DNA from: Thermococcus cleftensis
Lineage (GTDB): Archaea; Methanobacteriota_B; Thermococci; Thermococcales; Thermococcaceae
Direction: 5' to 3'
Length of the DNA: 64,000 nucleotides
Assembly: GCF_000265525.1 (NCBI RefSeq)
Contig: NC_018015.1
Coordinates: forward strand, 1,524,322 to 1,588,321
Shown: piece by piece, positions 53,326 through 62,142 of the stretch
How the letters are laid out: each line of letters starts with the position of its first letter
Numbering within the stretch: the first letter of the stretch is position 1
Translations under genes and position numbers: made by a program
The notes under the pieces: model-generated
Told to the model about the DNA's origin: nothing
The model's input: the letters and a program-made list of their open reading frames with translations, nothing else
The model's database searches: none

Positions 53326-53874
53326 ATGGAGGCTGAGCGGGTCGCTTCTTATATAGCCCTTTCGCTTCCCGTTCTCTTCCTCGTGGGCTTAGCGGTGAAC
53401 GTCCACGCCAACCCCTGGTTCTCCTTCACGGACAACGCGCTGAGCGACATGGGTTCCCTTAAAAACCCGAACCGCTGGCTCTTCAACGGCTTCCTCATGC
53501 TCTTCGCAACGGTTGCGATGATACCGTCGGTTGTTGCCTTCAGGAACGGTCTCTCTTACCTCATGCCCCTCGCGATGGTCTTTCTCTTCCTCGTCGGCGT
53601 CTTCCCGGAGGAGCTACCCTACCACTCCCCTTCGGCTGTCCTCTTCTACGTCCTGGCCTTAGCTGACATAGCGATAATAGGGATAAAGCTCGGGCAGAAG
53701 AACCCCATCAACTACGTCTGGAGCGTTTTAGCCGTTCTCGTCTTCTTCACCATGCTCTACCTGATTAAGGCGAGAGTCTTCAAGGGGCTGGCGATTCCGG
53801 AGCTCATAGGGGCGTTCTTTATCCTGTCGTGGTTCGTTTACCTCGGTTTCCTCCTCAAAGGTTTGAAACCCTGA
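53326..53874 (+). CDS. DUF998 family membrane protein
   Basis: A 182-residue protein with about six hydrophobic helices and the DUF998 pattern (SFTDNALSDMGSLKNPNRWLFN near 30-50, then a HSPSA motif near 100). Function unknown. The start ATG 53326 is favoured over the ORF start at 53284, which overlaps the thiI stop and has no ribosome site. It lies between the two ThiI-type genes, and all three appear cotranscribed. Confidence 0.8.
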   Translation: MEAERVASYIALSLPVLFLVGLAVNVHANPWFSFTDNALSDMGSLKNPNRWLFNGFLMLFATVAMIPSVVAFRNGLSYLMPLAMVFLFLVGVFPEELPYHSPSAVLFYVLALADIAIIGIKLGQKNPINYVWSVLAVLVFFTMLYLIKARVFKGLAIPELIGAFFILSWFVYLGFLLKGLKP

Positions 53875-53915
53875 GTTGAGGAAAGCCTCATAAAAGCTCC
53901 CTCCAAGTCCAAGAC

Positions 53916-54506
53916 ATGAAGGCAGTTGCCCTACTAAGCTCGGGCATAGACTCGCCGGTGGCGATTTACCTGATGCTCAGGAAAGGCTTTGAGATAACCC
54001 CCGTTCACTTCCGGCAGAGCGGTACGAAGGAGTCCAAGGTCCTTGAGCTCTGCGAGGTTCTCGGAAAGTACGGAAAGCTGAATGAGCCGGTTATAGTAGA
54101 TGCCTACGAGGAACAGGCTCCGGTTTTTTCGAAGCTCGCTGAGATTGGAAAGGCCAAGTGGACGTGCCTCTTCTGTAAATACACGATGCTCAGGAAGGCG
54201 TGCAGGGTGGGACACGAAATCGGGGCAAGCGCTATAGTTACGGGCGACTCCCTAGGGCAGGTGGCATCGCAGACCCTCGACAACCTTCTCATCATAAGCA
54301 CCGCGAGCGACCTGCCTATTTTGAGGCCCCTCATCGGCCTCGACAAGGAGGAGATAGTCAAAATAGCAAAGGAGATAGGGACGTTTGCGATAAGCATCGA
54401 GCGGGAGGAGCCGTGCCCCTTCGTGCCGAGGCACCCGATAGTGAGGGGTTCACTCGGTGAGTTTGAGAGGATAAAGGAAAGGCTCGTGAGGGAAGGGGCG
54501 CTCTGA
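53916..54506 (+). CDS. Minimal ThiI-like PP-loop protein (no THUMP domain)
   Basis: A 196-residue protein equivalent to only the catalytic half of ThiI: SSGIDSP at residues 8-14 (the usual first Gly is Ser), a CxxC Cys84/Cys87 in TCLFC, GDSLGQVASQTLDNL near 112-126 and ASDLPILRPLIGLDKEEIV. The N-terminal RNA-binding region is absent, so it must find its substrate with a partner or act on a small molecule. It lies 600 bases after thiI. Confidence 0.85.
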   Translation: MKAVALLSSGIDSPVAIYLMLRKGFEITPVHFRQSGTKESKVLELCEVLGKYGKLNEPVIVDAYEEQAPVFSKLAEIGKAKWTCLFCKYTMLRKACRVGHEIGASAIVTGDSLGQVASQTLDNLLIISTASDLPILRPLIGLDKEEIVKIAKEIGTFAISIEREEPCPFVPRHPIVRGSLGEFERIKERLVREGAL

Positions 54507-54584
54507 TTACCCAATTTTGTCCACAACTGTTCGTTTTAGGAAAGTTTTTAAAGCCCTTCTCTCACCCGTTTTCGGTGATGGCAA

Positions 54585-55485
54585 ATGAACGTGTTTAACA
54601 GCACCCTCGAACTGTTCGAGAAGTACAAGCCGACCCCCCTGGTCAAACTCTCGGCGGAGAGGGGGGATGTATTTTGCCAAGCTGGAGTTCTTTAACCCCT
54701 TCAGCAGGAGCATCAAGGACAGGGCCGTTTTTAACATGCTTATGAAGGCCATCGAGCGCGGGGACATCAACGGCACGGCCCTTTTTGAGGCCACCTCCGG
54801 CAACGTCGGGATTTCTCTTGCGGCGCTCAGCAACGTTCTGGGAATAGAGTTCAGGGCATACCTGCCGAAGCCAACACCAAAGGCTACCCAGGTTCTGCTC
54901 AGGGTCCTCGGTGCAGAGGTCGTTATGACGGACTTCGAGACGATAGACCCGACGATGGTGCGCTTTGTGCAGGAAGAAGCCAGAAAAGCCGGTGCGATGA
55001 ACCTCAACCAGTTCGAGAACGACGACAACTTCGACGCCCACTACCGCTTTACCGCGGGGGAGATAGACGAGCAGCTGAAGAGCATCGGCAAAAAGCCTGA
55101 CGTCCTGATAGCAGGCATAGGCACTTCGGGCCACATAGCCGGTCTGGCACAGTACTTCAAGGAGCGCTACGACACAAGGATCATCGGCGTTGTCCCCGCC
55201 AAAGGAGAGAAGATCCCTGGAATAAAGCGCCTCGAGACGAAGCCCAAGTGGTACTTCCAGGTGGACATAGACAGGGTCGTGGAGATAACCCGGAACGAAG
55301 CTATTGAAGGCGCCTTCAGCGTGGCACGCAGGGACGGTCTCTTGATAGGACTCAGTTCTGGAGCGGTTGTCAAGGCGTACGAGAAAATCTCCAACGAATT
55401 CGGTGAGAAAACCTACGTCCTCATCTTCCCCGACGATGGGTTTAAGTACGTGGAGATATTTGAAGGTTATCTGGGGGTAACATGA
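54585..55485 (+). pseudogene. Cysteine-synthase-family PLP enzyme, frameshifted at a G run
   Basis: A fold type II PLP enzyme (cysteine/cysteate/O-phosphoserine sulfhydrylase group) of about 300 residues in two frames. From ATG 54585 it reads MNVFNSTLELFEKYKPTPLV and hits a stop near 54693. The rest runs in another frame from 54667, with the PLP Lys in SIKDRA and the phosphate-binding SGNVG and GTSGH motifs. Removing one G from the run of six at 54661-54666 restores one open frame. It is either a real lesion, slippage-prone phase variation, or an assembly error. The upstream GGTGATG site and TTTTTAAA box are intact. Confidence 0.8.
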
Positions 55486-55826
55486 AACGGCTAACCCTTG
55501 CCACTCTCCTTCTTTCCATCAACGGGGTACTGCTCCTCTACTATGCCTACGCATGGGGTTCGTTCGTTTACCTCTCCTTCGCGCTCCTGAGCCTGTCCCT
55601 GGCCTACGGGGTCGGGCGGGAGAACAGGACTGCCATCAAGGTTGCCCTAATCTACGCTGGGATAAGCTTCTTCTTCGCCCTGCTCTTCCTCATAGCCGGG
55701 AACCTCCTCTCCGCGGTTGATACGGCCATAAACTTCTTCATACTCCACGACATACTGGGCTACGTCCAGGAAGTTTACCGCGAGGAGAGTGAGTCCCGGA
55801 AAGAGGAAGAAGAAAAGGCGGATTGA
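55482..55826 (+). CDS. Small membrane protein, hypothetical
   Basis: A 114-residue protein with three hydrophobic segments (about residues 5-22, 27-44 and 55-75) and a charged C-terminal coiled tail (EESESRKEEEEKAD). No family recognised. ATG 55482 overlaps the stop of the PLP enzyme gene, so expression is probably coupled. It ends 1 base before the convergent ACD beta gene. Confidence 0.6.
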   Translation: MKRLTLATLLLSINGVLLLYYAYAWGSFVYLSFALLSLSLAYGVGRENRTAIKVALIYAGISFFFALLFLIAGNLLSAVDTAINFFILHDILGYVQEVYREESESRKEEEEKAD

Positions 55827-56588
55827 TCAGGCGCACCTCTCCCTGTACTCGCTGCTTATCTCCTCTTTCTTCTCGGTAGGCTCCTTGACGATTATCCTGG
55901 CGTCAACCACCACGGCACCCTTGCCCTTCTCGTAGACGAAAACCGGGTTGAGGTCCATCTCCTTGATGTAAGCGTCGAGGTCGTTCACGAGTTCGCTGAC
56001 CTTGAGGAGCAGCTCGACTATTGCATCGATGTCGGCCGGCTCCTCACCGCGCGCCCCGGCGAGGATTGGATAGCTCTTGATCTCGGTTATCATCTTCCTG
56101 GCGTCGCGCTCGGTTATGGGTATTATGCGGAAGGTCACGTCCTTGAGCACCTCGACGAAGATTCCACCGAGGCCGAACATGAGGGCGTGACCGAACTGCG
56201 GGTCCTCGGTAACGCCGATGATTATCTCCCTGCCGGGCCTTAGCATTGGAGCTATGAGAACGCCGAGTATCTCTGCATCGGGCCTGTACTTCCTAGCGTT
56301 CTCGTGGATAACCTCCCACTTCTCCTTCAGCTCCTCCGGGCTCTTGATGTTGAGAAGGACGACCTTGGCGTCGCTCTTGTGGAGAATCTGTGGCGACATG
56401 AGTTTCATGGCAACCGGGTAGCCGATTTCCTCGGCGTACTTGAGAGCCTCGTCCAGTGTCTTGGCTAGCTTTTCCTCCGGAACCGGGAGACCGTAGGCTT
56501 TGAGAACCTGCTTTGCCTCGTACTCGACGAGGGCGGTCCTGCCCGAGGCGAGGACCTCCTTAATAACCTTAAGGGCTTCCTCCTTCAT
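55827..56588 (-). CDS. acdB: ADP-forming acyl-CoA synthetase, beta subunit
   Basis: A 253-residue ATP-grasp protein, the beta subunit of the archaeal ADP-forming acetate (acyl)-CoA ligase, which makes ATP from acyl-CoA in peptide and sugar fermentation. YEAKQVLKAYGLPVPEE near the start, MKLMSPQILHKSDAKVV near 55, and the FGLGGIFVEVLKDVTFRI metal-phosphate region near 143 are typical. ATG 56588 follows GGTGGTAG. It is downstream of the alpha gene by 26 bases. Confidence 0.93.
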   Translation of the reverse strand: MKEEALKVIKEVLASGRTALVEYEAKQVLKAYGLPVPEEKLAKTLDEALKYAEEIGYPVAMKLMSPQILHKSDAKVVLLNIKSPEELKEKWEVIHENARKYRPDAEILGVLIAPMLRPGREIIIGVTEDPQFGHALMFGLGGIFVEVLKDVTFRIIPITERDARKMITEIKSYPILAGARGEEPADIDAIVELLLKVSELVNDLDAYIKEMDLNPVFVYEKGKGAVVVDARIIVKEPTEKKEEISSEYRERCA

Positions 56589-56614
56589 ACTACCACCACC
56601 GAAAGGTCTGGGGG

Positions 56615-58033
56615 TCAAACCCCCTTCCTAAGGTATTCGGCGTACTTGACAAGGCCCGCCATGGCCCTGACTCCCCTCTCGGGGGTCGGATAAACGGGAA
56701 CTCCCTTCTCCTCAAGGATTCTGGCGTAGTGATCGGTCTTCTTACCACCCATGGCAACGGCAACGATGGGCTTGTCGCTCTTCTTCTGGTACTCGGAGAG
56801 AATGTCGATTATCTTCTCCTCCTCGAGGAGCGGAACCTGGAACAGGACGATTACCACTATTGCATCGACGTTCGGGTCGTTCACGAAGCCCTCGATGGCT
56901 ATCCTGTAGCGCTCCGCGTCGGTGTCCCCAACCACGTCGGTGGGGTTGCCCGGAACCGCGTGCGGCGGGAAGTTCTCCCTCAGGAACTTTACCGTCTCCT
57001 CGCTCAGCTCGGCCATCTTGAGGCCGAACTTGGCAACGGCATCGCTGGCCATAACGCCGGCTCCACCGCCGTCGGTGATTATTCCTATCCTGTCGCCCTT
57101 CGGGAGCTTGTCCTTGAGCGCGGCAAAGGCCTTCGCCAGGTCGAACATGTGCTCGAAGTCCTCGGCACGGATTATTCCGGTCTGCTTGAAGACCGCATCG
57201 TAAATCGTGTCCGCTCCGGCGAGTGAACCGGTGTGGGAAGAGGCGGCCTTGGCCCCGTACTCGGTCCTTCCGCTCTTGAGAGCTATGACGGGCTTAACCC
57301 TGGTTATCCTCTTGGCGCTCTCCATGAACTTCCTGCCGTCCTTGACTCCCTCGATGTAGAAGGTAACGACGTTTATGGTATCGTCGTGAATGAAGTAGTC
57401 CATCAGGTCCGCATCATCGACGTCGAGCTTGTTCCCGTAGCTGACCATCTTGCCTATGCCTATACCCGCCATCGCGGCCCAGTCGAGCATCGCAGCGGCG
57501 AAGGCACCGCTCTGGCTGACGAAAGCGATGGGCCCGCTCTTCGGCCTGTCCATCTTGCTCTCCGGCAGGAAGACCGTGTCAACGCCGGTGTCTGGAACGT
57601 AAACGCCAACGCAGTTCGGGCCGATGACCCTTATTCCGTTCTCCCTGGCTATCTCAAGAATCTCGCGCTCCAGCTTCTTACCTTCCTCGCCGAGCTCACC
57701 GAAGCCGCCTGTGATGATGATGACGGACTTTATCCCCTTCTTTGCTATCTCTCTCATTGTATCTGGAACGAACGGGGCCGGAATTGAGATAACCGCCAGA
57801 TCTGTGTCATCGGGAAGCTCATCAATGGTCTTGTAGACCTTGTATCCATCAATCTCATCGAGCTTCGGGTTCACCGGGTAGATGTTGCCCTTGAAGATTC
57901 CGCGCTCCTTGTTCATCTTGAAGTTCTCGAATATGACGTTTCCAACCTTACCCTTCTTGTTGGTTGCACCGATGATAGCGACCGCCTTCGGGTCGAAGAA
58001 GGGCCTCATTTCCTCAACTATCTTTTCCGCCAT
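56615..58033 (-). CDS. acdA: ADP-forming acyl-CoA synthetase, alpha subunit
   Basis: A 472-residue alpha subunit with CoA-binding and succinyl-CoA-ligase-like domains. VAIIGATNKKGKVGNVI near 17-33 binds CoA. The phosphorylated His lies in ASSHTGSLAG near residue 263, and GNPTDVVGD is near 360. With the beta subunit it forms the ATP-yielding end step of fermentation. Substrate range (acetate versus branched or aryl acids) cannot be read. The start ATG 58033 has GGAGGG upstream; the longer frame to 58129 includes the promoter (GTATAAAA, about 58083-58090). Confidence 0.93.
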   Translation of the reverse strand: MAEKIVEEMRPFFDPKAVAIIGATNKKGKVGNVIFENFKMNKERGIFKGNIYPVNPKLDEIDGYKVYKTIDELPDDTDLAVISIPAPFVPDTMREIAKKGIKSVIIITGGFGELGEEGKKLEREILEIARENGIRVIGPNCVGVYVPDTGVDTVFLPESKMDRPKSGPIAFVSQSGAFAAAMLDWAAMAGIGIGKMVSYGNKLDVDDADLMDYFIHDDTINVVTFYIEGVKDGRKFMESAKRITRVKPVIALKSGRTEYGAKAASSHTGSLAGADTIYDAVFKQTGIIRAEDFEHMFDLAKAFAALKDKLPKGDRIGIITDGGGAGVMASDAVAKFGLKMAELSEETVKFLRENFPPHAVPGNPTDVVGDTDAERYRIAIEGFVNDPNVDAIVVIVLFQVPLLEEEKIIDILSEYQKKSDKPIVAVAMGGKKTDHYARILEEKGVPVYPTPERGVRAMAGLVKYAEYLRKGV

Positions 58034-58136
58034 TGCTATCCCTCCGCCAGAAACTTCTCCTCGGGGAAACTTCAGTTTGAATGTATAAAAGAGTTGCGTT
58101 TTGTAAAATCTGAACCCTAGTGAACTCAAAAGTCCA

Positions 58137-58904
58137 TCAATGCAGGTTTTTCAGGAATTCGAGGCCTTTTCTGGCGGATTGCAGGTTCCCTACTTCGAGG
58201 GCCCAGGTGGTGTCTGGAAGTCTCGGAACCAGGGTCTCCCAGGGTACCGTTCCTTCTCCAGGTGCTAGGTGCTCGTCGCTCTTTCCGGAGTTGTCGTGGA
58301 GGTGCAGGTGGATTATCCTGGTGCCGAACCTTTCGAGGAAGCCGGAGAAGTTGCCGGTTGTCGTGTTTAGGTGGCCAACGTCGAAGGTGATCCCGATTTC
58401 AACGTCCCCGATGACCTCCGCCAGCCTCTCGCACGTCTGTGCATCGAGAATTGGAAAGCGCGGCATGTTTTCAACGCCGATCCTGACCCCGTATTCCTCC
58501 CCCCACCTCGCTATTCTCCGCAGGGACTCCCTGTGTATCTCCAGGTACTTCCTCCTGTTCCTCACGCTCACCGGCGAGCAGTGGCCGGGGTGGATTGTAA
58601 CGACGAGGGCGTCAAGCTCAGCCGCCAGCACTAAGGTTTCACGGATTATGCCGAGCGAGGCCTCTCGTATCCTTTCGTTGAAGGAGGCGAGGTTGAGGTC
58701 GCTGAAAGGAGCGTGGAGGGTAACCTTTAACCTGTGGGCTGAGAAGGCCTCCTTGAAGGTGGGGAGGGTCTCTTTCGTTAGGTAATGTGGCCACTCGCTT
58801 ACGAGCTCGACGAAGTCGAAGCCAAGGGCCTCAACCTGTTCCAGCCACTCGTCGAAACCCTTCAGCGTTTTCTCCCGGTAAGCGGTCATCGAAAGGCCGA
58901 TCAT
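58137..58904 (-). CDS. Xylose-isomerase-like TIM-barrel protein
   Basis: A 255-residue protein of the sugar phosphate isomerase / AP endonuclease family 2 barrel. Metal-ligand candidates are His in VTLHAPFS, Glu in IGVENMPR, Asp-His in TFDVGHLN and His in HLHLHDN, plus a final Glu in ALEVGN. The pattern is shared by endonuclease IV and hydroxypyruvate or xylulose isomerases; nothing decides between them. ATG 58904 overlaps the mgtE-like stop, so it belongs to the same operon. Confidence 0.82.
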   Translation of the reverse strand: MIGLSMTAYREKTLKGFDEWLEQVEALGFDFVELVSEWPHYLTKETLPTFKEAFSAHRLKVTLHAPFSDLNLASFNERIREASLGIIRETLVLAAELDALVVTIHPGHCSPVSVRNRRKYLEIHRESLRRIARWGEEYGVRIGVENMPRFPILDAQTCERLAEVIGDVEIGITFDVGHLNTTTGNFSGFLERFGTRIIHLHLHDNSGKSDEHLAPGEGTVPWETLVPRLPDTTWALEVGNLQSARKGLEFLKNLH

Positions 58905-60094
58905 GCTCCCACCATCAGCTTGGCCATCAGCACGACGTATATCGTCCCGAATATGTCGCTGTTGTTGGAGATGAGCGGAATGGCCACGTGGTCCGGGTCG
59001 ATGTTCTTCTGGAACAGGAAGTAGGAGATCGCGTAGGAGTAGAGCATTATGAAGAGCGCCATGAAGGGGTAGGTGAGCACTATCCAGTAGACCGTCCGGG
59101 GAACGCTCGCCCCGGTCGTGAGAGCCATCAGCGCACCGCCTATGAGGACCTTGGTGAGTCCTATCACCGGGGCGGTGGTGAAGAGGGCCAGTATGTCGGT
59201 GAAGGCCTTCGGACAGAGGAAGCCCTCTATCTCACCGAGGTGGAGCTTAGTTGAGGTCTTGGCGGCTATTATTGAACCGTAGTTGCCGAAGGAGCTCAGC
59301 AGTGCTGGATAGATAAAGCTCAGTATCACCGAGGCCTGTATCACACCGCTGAACTTCGCCAGGAGCGAGCCAGAGACGGTGGAGAGCAGTGCAAGGCCGG
59401 TTATAGTCAGGAACACCTGCTTCAGTTCGAGGAACTCCGCCTTTCTGACTCTGCTCACCGCGGCGACGACGGCGAAGAGGACTATCATGGAGTAGTTGAA
59501 GAGCCTGAAGGCTTCGGGGGATTTCTCTATGAGGAGTATGAAGAGCACTAAAGAGGGAACGGTTAGAAAGTCGCCCATCGAGGCGACGAGCGGAGCGGCT
59601 ACGCTGTCAGGGTCGGTGCCGCGCCTGAAGGCGAAGATGGTGACGAATGAGGTGAAGTATCCGAGGATGAAGGAGACCAGTATCGTCGAGGTGACGACTA
59701 TGAGGAGGACGTCGAAGGCGTTCTTCTTTATTCCGGTGGCGACGCCTATGGCCCACAGAAGGAAGATCGGAATGAGCGAGATGAGCATTCTGAGCACTAT
59801 CTCCTTGAGAACCTTCCTGTCACGAAGGGAAGGCTCAAGGTCACCGAGGTAGAGCATCGTGGAGAAGCGGGAAGCCATCGAGCCGAAGACGTTGCCGCGA
59901 AGGCCCATCATTCCTGGCAGAACCACAAGAAGGCCGGGAAACTGGGTTCTTATGGTCTCAAAGTACTTGCCCAGGAATGTACCGCCGAATAGGCCGAATA
60001 TCTGGGAGGTGAACAGGGACGGCAGCGTGACCCTGTAGGCTTCCTTGACCTTCTCCCTCAGCTCCTCCCTGACCTCCCCGCCGATCACTGCCAT
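58901..60094 (-). CDS. MgtE-like divalent cation transporter (duplicated core)
   Basis: A 397-residue membrane protein with two MgtE-type halves. The motif PGMMGLRGN in the first half is echoed by SSFGNYGSI in the second, and DPDSVAAPLVASMGDF by DPDHVAIPLISNNSDI. About ten helices. There is no CBS or cytosolic N domain, unlike bacterial MgtE, so gating must differ. Expected substrates are Mg2+ or similar ions. It is divergent from a pair of PhoU/TrkA-C genes, which may sense ions or nucleotides. Confidence 0.85.
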   Translation of the reverse strand: MAVIGGEVREELREKVKEAYRVTLPSLFTSQIFGLFGGTFLGKYFETIRTQFPGLLVVLPGMMGLRGNVFGSMASRFSTMLYLGDLEPSLRDRKVLKEIVLRMLISLIPIFLLWAIGVATGIKKNAFDVLLIVVTSTILVSFILGYFTSFVTIFAFRRGTDPDSVAAPLVASMGDFLTVPSLVLFILLIEKSPEAFRLFNYSMIVLFAVVAAVSRVRKAEFLELKQVFLTITGLALLSTVSGSLLAKFSGVIQASVILSFIYPALLSSFGNYGSIIAAKTSTKLHLGEIEGFLCPKAFTDILALFTTAPVIGLTKVLIGGALMALTTGASVPRTVYWIVLTYPFMALFIMLYSYAISYFLFQKNIDPDHVAIPLISNNSDIFGTIYVVLMAKLMVGA

Positions 60095-60203
60095 CACTCT
60101 CCATTGCCCTCACCCCGTGGACGTTGGCCCTTGCGGGTATTAAACTTTTCGAAGGCGAAAACTAAATAAGATTTCCCTCCCTCCCCACATCGGTGAGAGC
60201 CGG

Positions 60204-60812
60204 GTGGAAGAGTGGGACGAAATCGAGGTTCCAAGGAACGTTAAGGACATTTTCATCGAGATGAAGAACACCGCCGAGCTGATGGTTGACCTGGCCTACT
60301 CCTCGATACTCTTCAACGAGGAGGAGATGGCCGAAGAGGTGCTTGAGCTTGAGGAGTACCTCGACCTGCTCAACTACCACCTCATGGTTCACGCAGTTTT
60401 GGCGGCTAGAAGCCCCAAGGAGGCCGAGCAGATAACGTCCATTCTCCACATGGCCCACGCCATAGATGACATGTCCAACGCCGCCGCGGACCTGGCGAAG
60501 ATGGTTCTTGAAGGTGTTGAACTTCACCCAGTCATAACCGAAGCAATACTCGGCAGCGAGGAGATAATAGGCAAAATCTACGTTTCGGCCGATTCGATAC
60601 TGGTGGGCAAAACCCTGGAGGAGCTGGATTTGGCCACGAACACCGGAGTATGGATAGTCGCGGTGAGAAGGGGCAAGCGCTGGATTTTCGACCCCGACGG
60701 GGACTTCAAGATATTCCCGGGGGACATACTCATAGGAAGGGGAACGAACACCTCCATAGACTACCTCAAGGAGATAGCCAGGGGCAACATCAAGGTGATG
60801 GGCAATGAGTGA
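60204..60812 (+). CDS. PhoU plus TrkA-C domain protein, first copy
   Basis: A 202-residue protein: an N-terminal helical PhoU-like bundle (about 10-105, with NTAELMVDLAYSSI and the MAHAIDDMSNAAADLAKM motif) and a C-terminal TrkA-C/RCK_C domain (about 125-195, with SILVGKTLEELDLATNTG and FPGDILIGRG). Such proteins regulate cation or anion transport. The start is GTG 60204 behind GGTGAG. The next gene overlaps by 8 bases and has the same build, so the two likely form a heteromer. Confidence 0.85.
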   Translation: MEEWDEIEVPRNVKDIFIEMKNTAELMVDLAYSSILFNEEEMAEEVLELEEYLDLLNYHLMVHAVLAARSPKEAEQITSILHMAHAIDDMSNAAADLAKMVLEGVELHPVITEAILGSEEIIGKIYVSADSILVGKTLEELDLATNTGVWIVAVRRGKRWIFDPDGDFKIFPGDILIGRGTNTSIDYLKEIARGNIKVMGNE

Positions 60813-61383
60813 GCTTGAAGAGATTAGGAACTGCCTCATAGAGATGAAGGACCTCTCATCGCTCATGGTTGATCTGGCCTTTTCCTCGGTGATGTACAAC
60901 AGCGAGGACATAGCGGAGGAGGTTTACCTGCTTGAGGAGCGCATGGACGAGCTGACCCTCAAGGTCAAGAAGCTCGCTCTGATGCTTGCCAAGAGGGAGG
61001 AAGACCCGCTCAAGCTTCTCAGCGTCATAGATATGGCCGAGATAAACGAGCAGATAAGCGATGCCGCCTACAAAATATCCGACCTCGTGCTCCGCGACGT
61101 TGAGCCGCACCCGATAATCCGGAAGATAATGGAAGAGAGTGAGGAGGAACTCGGCAGGGTGACGGTTCACAGGGGCTCTGTTCTTCACGGCAAGACCCTC
61201 GAACAGCTCAAGCTTCCCAGCAAGATAGGAACCAGGATTCTGGCCATAAAGCGCGGGAGCAGGTACATCTACAACCCGGGACGGAACGACGTCATAAAGG
61301 AAGGCGACGTGCTCATAGCCGTTGGCTCCGACCTTGACAGGCTGAGGAAGCTGGCCGGCGAGGAAGTGGAAGAGGAGGAGTGA
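60805..61383 (+). CDS. PhoU plus TrkA-C domain protein, second copy
   Basis: A 192-residue protein with the same plan: PhoU-like bundle (LIEMKDLSSLMVDLAFSSV, later DMAEINEQISDAAYKISDLV) and TrkA-C domain (SVLHGKTLEQLKLPSKIG, EGDVLIAVG). A parallel with the upstream gene indicates tandem duplication. Being next to the MgtE-like transporter suggests that the pair binds a ligand and controls ion transport. ATG 60805 overlaps the first gene. The C-terminus is acidic. Confidence 0.85.
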   Translation: MSELEEIRNCLIEMKDLSSLMVDLAFSSVMYNSEDIAEEVYLLEERMDELTLKVKKLALMLAKREEDPLKLLSVIDMAEINEQISDAAYKISDLVLRDVEPHPIIRKIMEESEEELGRVTVHRGSVLHGKTLEQLKLPSKIGTRILAIKRGSRYIYNPGRNDVIKEGDVLIAVGSDLDRLRKLAGEEVEEEE

Positions 61384-61417
61384 AAGGCTTTTATATCCCC
61401 CTTCCATAATTTCCTCC

Positions 61418-62142
61418 ATGCGGGTTGGAAGAAGGCACGTCCTTTCGATGGTTCTGATTCTCCTAACGGCGGTCGTCGCTTACGCCCTCCACTGGCTCCA
61501 CCTCAACCCCGTCGCATATCAGGGCGGTGGGGAGGAGTTCCACCTCCAGGGCGAAGTCCTGGTCATCAACGCCTCGACCTTCCCTGCGAGAATCGACAGG
61601 TGGGCGCTGATAGGGGCACTGAGGACTTCCTGCGTCGAGACCGACGTCAGGGTTTGCCTGGGAATCAGGCTCTCCGGGCGTAGGAACGTCGCTGGCACTC
61701 AGGTCCGCATCTCGGCCCCGGTGACCGTCGAGGCCTTGCCCCTCAACTCCTCTGTCCAGGTCACACGGGCGGAGGTTAAGGTACTGGCGTCTGGCAACAC
61801 CTGGCTCGACGACGTGGTTCCCGACGACTTCGTGGGGTTTCCCGTTTTCAAGCCCCTCGACGGGCCGTTCCTGGTGGAGGCGAGGCCCTGCGGCGACCCC
61901 AACGAGGCCGGTTGCATCGTCGCCATACCAACGGAACCAGCATGGGGAAAAGGCTGCTCTTCGAGGCGTGGCCAGACTTCACGGTGAACGGGAATCCACC
62001 TGCGTACTCCGGGAATGTTACCTTCGTGGTCACGGTTGAGTACGAGGTCAGGAAGGGCCGTTTCACCGCGGAGAAAAGGGAGGTGGGGCTGGAGTTCCCC
62101 CTGAGGTTCGAGCTTCACGACGTCGGCACGGGCACTACCTGA
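61418..62142 (+). pseudogene. Exported protein gene with a frameshift
   Basis: The first frame (61418-61987) starts with a signal-anchor-like segment (HVLSMVLILLTAVVAYALHW) and a beta-rich domain. After AGCIVAIPT, near 61930, its reading becomes implausible. The frame 61912-62142 continues with a beta-rich segment (LLFEAWPDFTVNG, later NVTFVVTVEYEV) that extends the same kind of domain. One missing base in CCAACGGAACC would explain the break. TTTTATAT near 61389-61396 precedes the leaderless ATG 61418. Function unknown; either a lesion or a sequence error. Confidence 0.7.
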
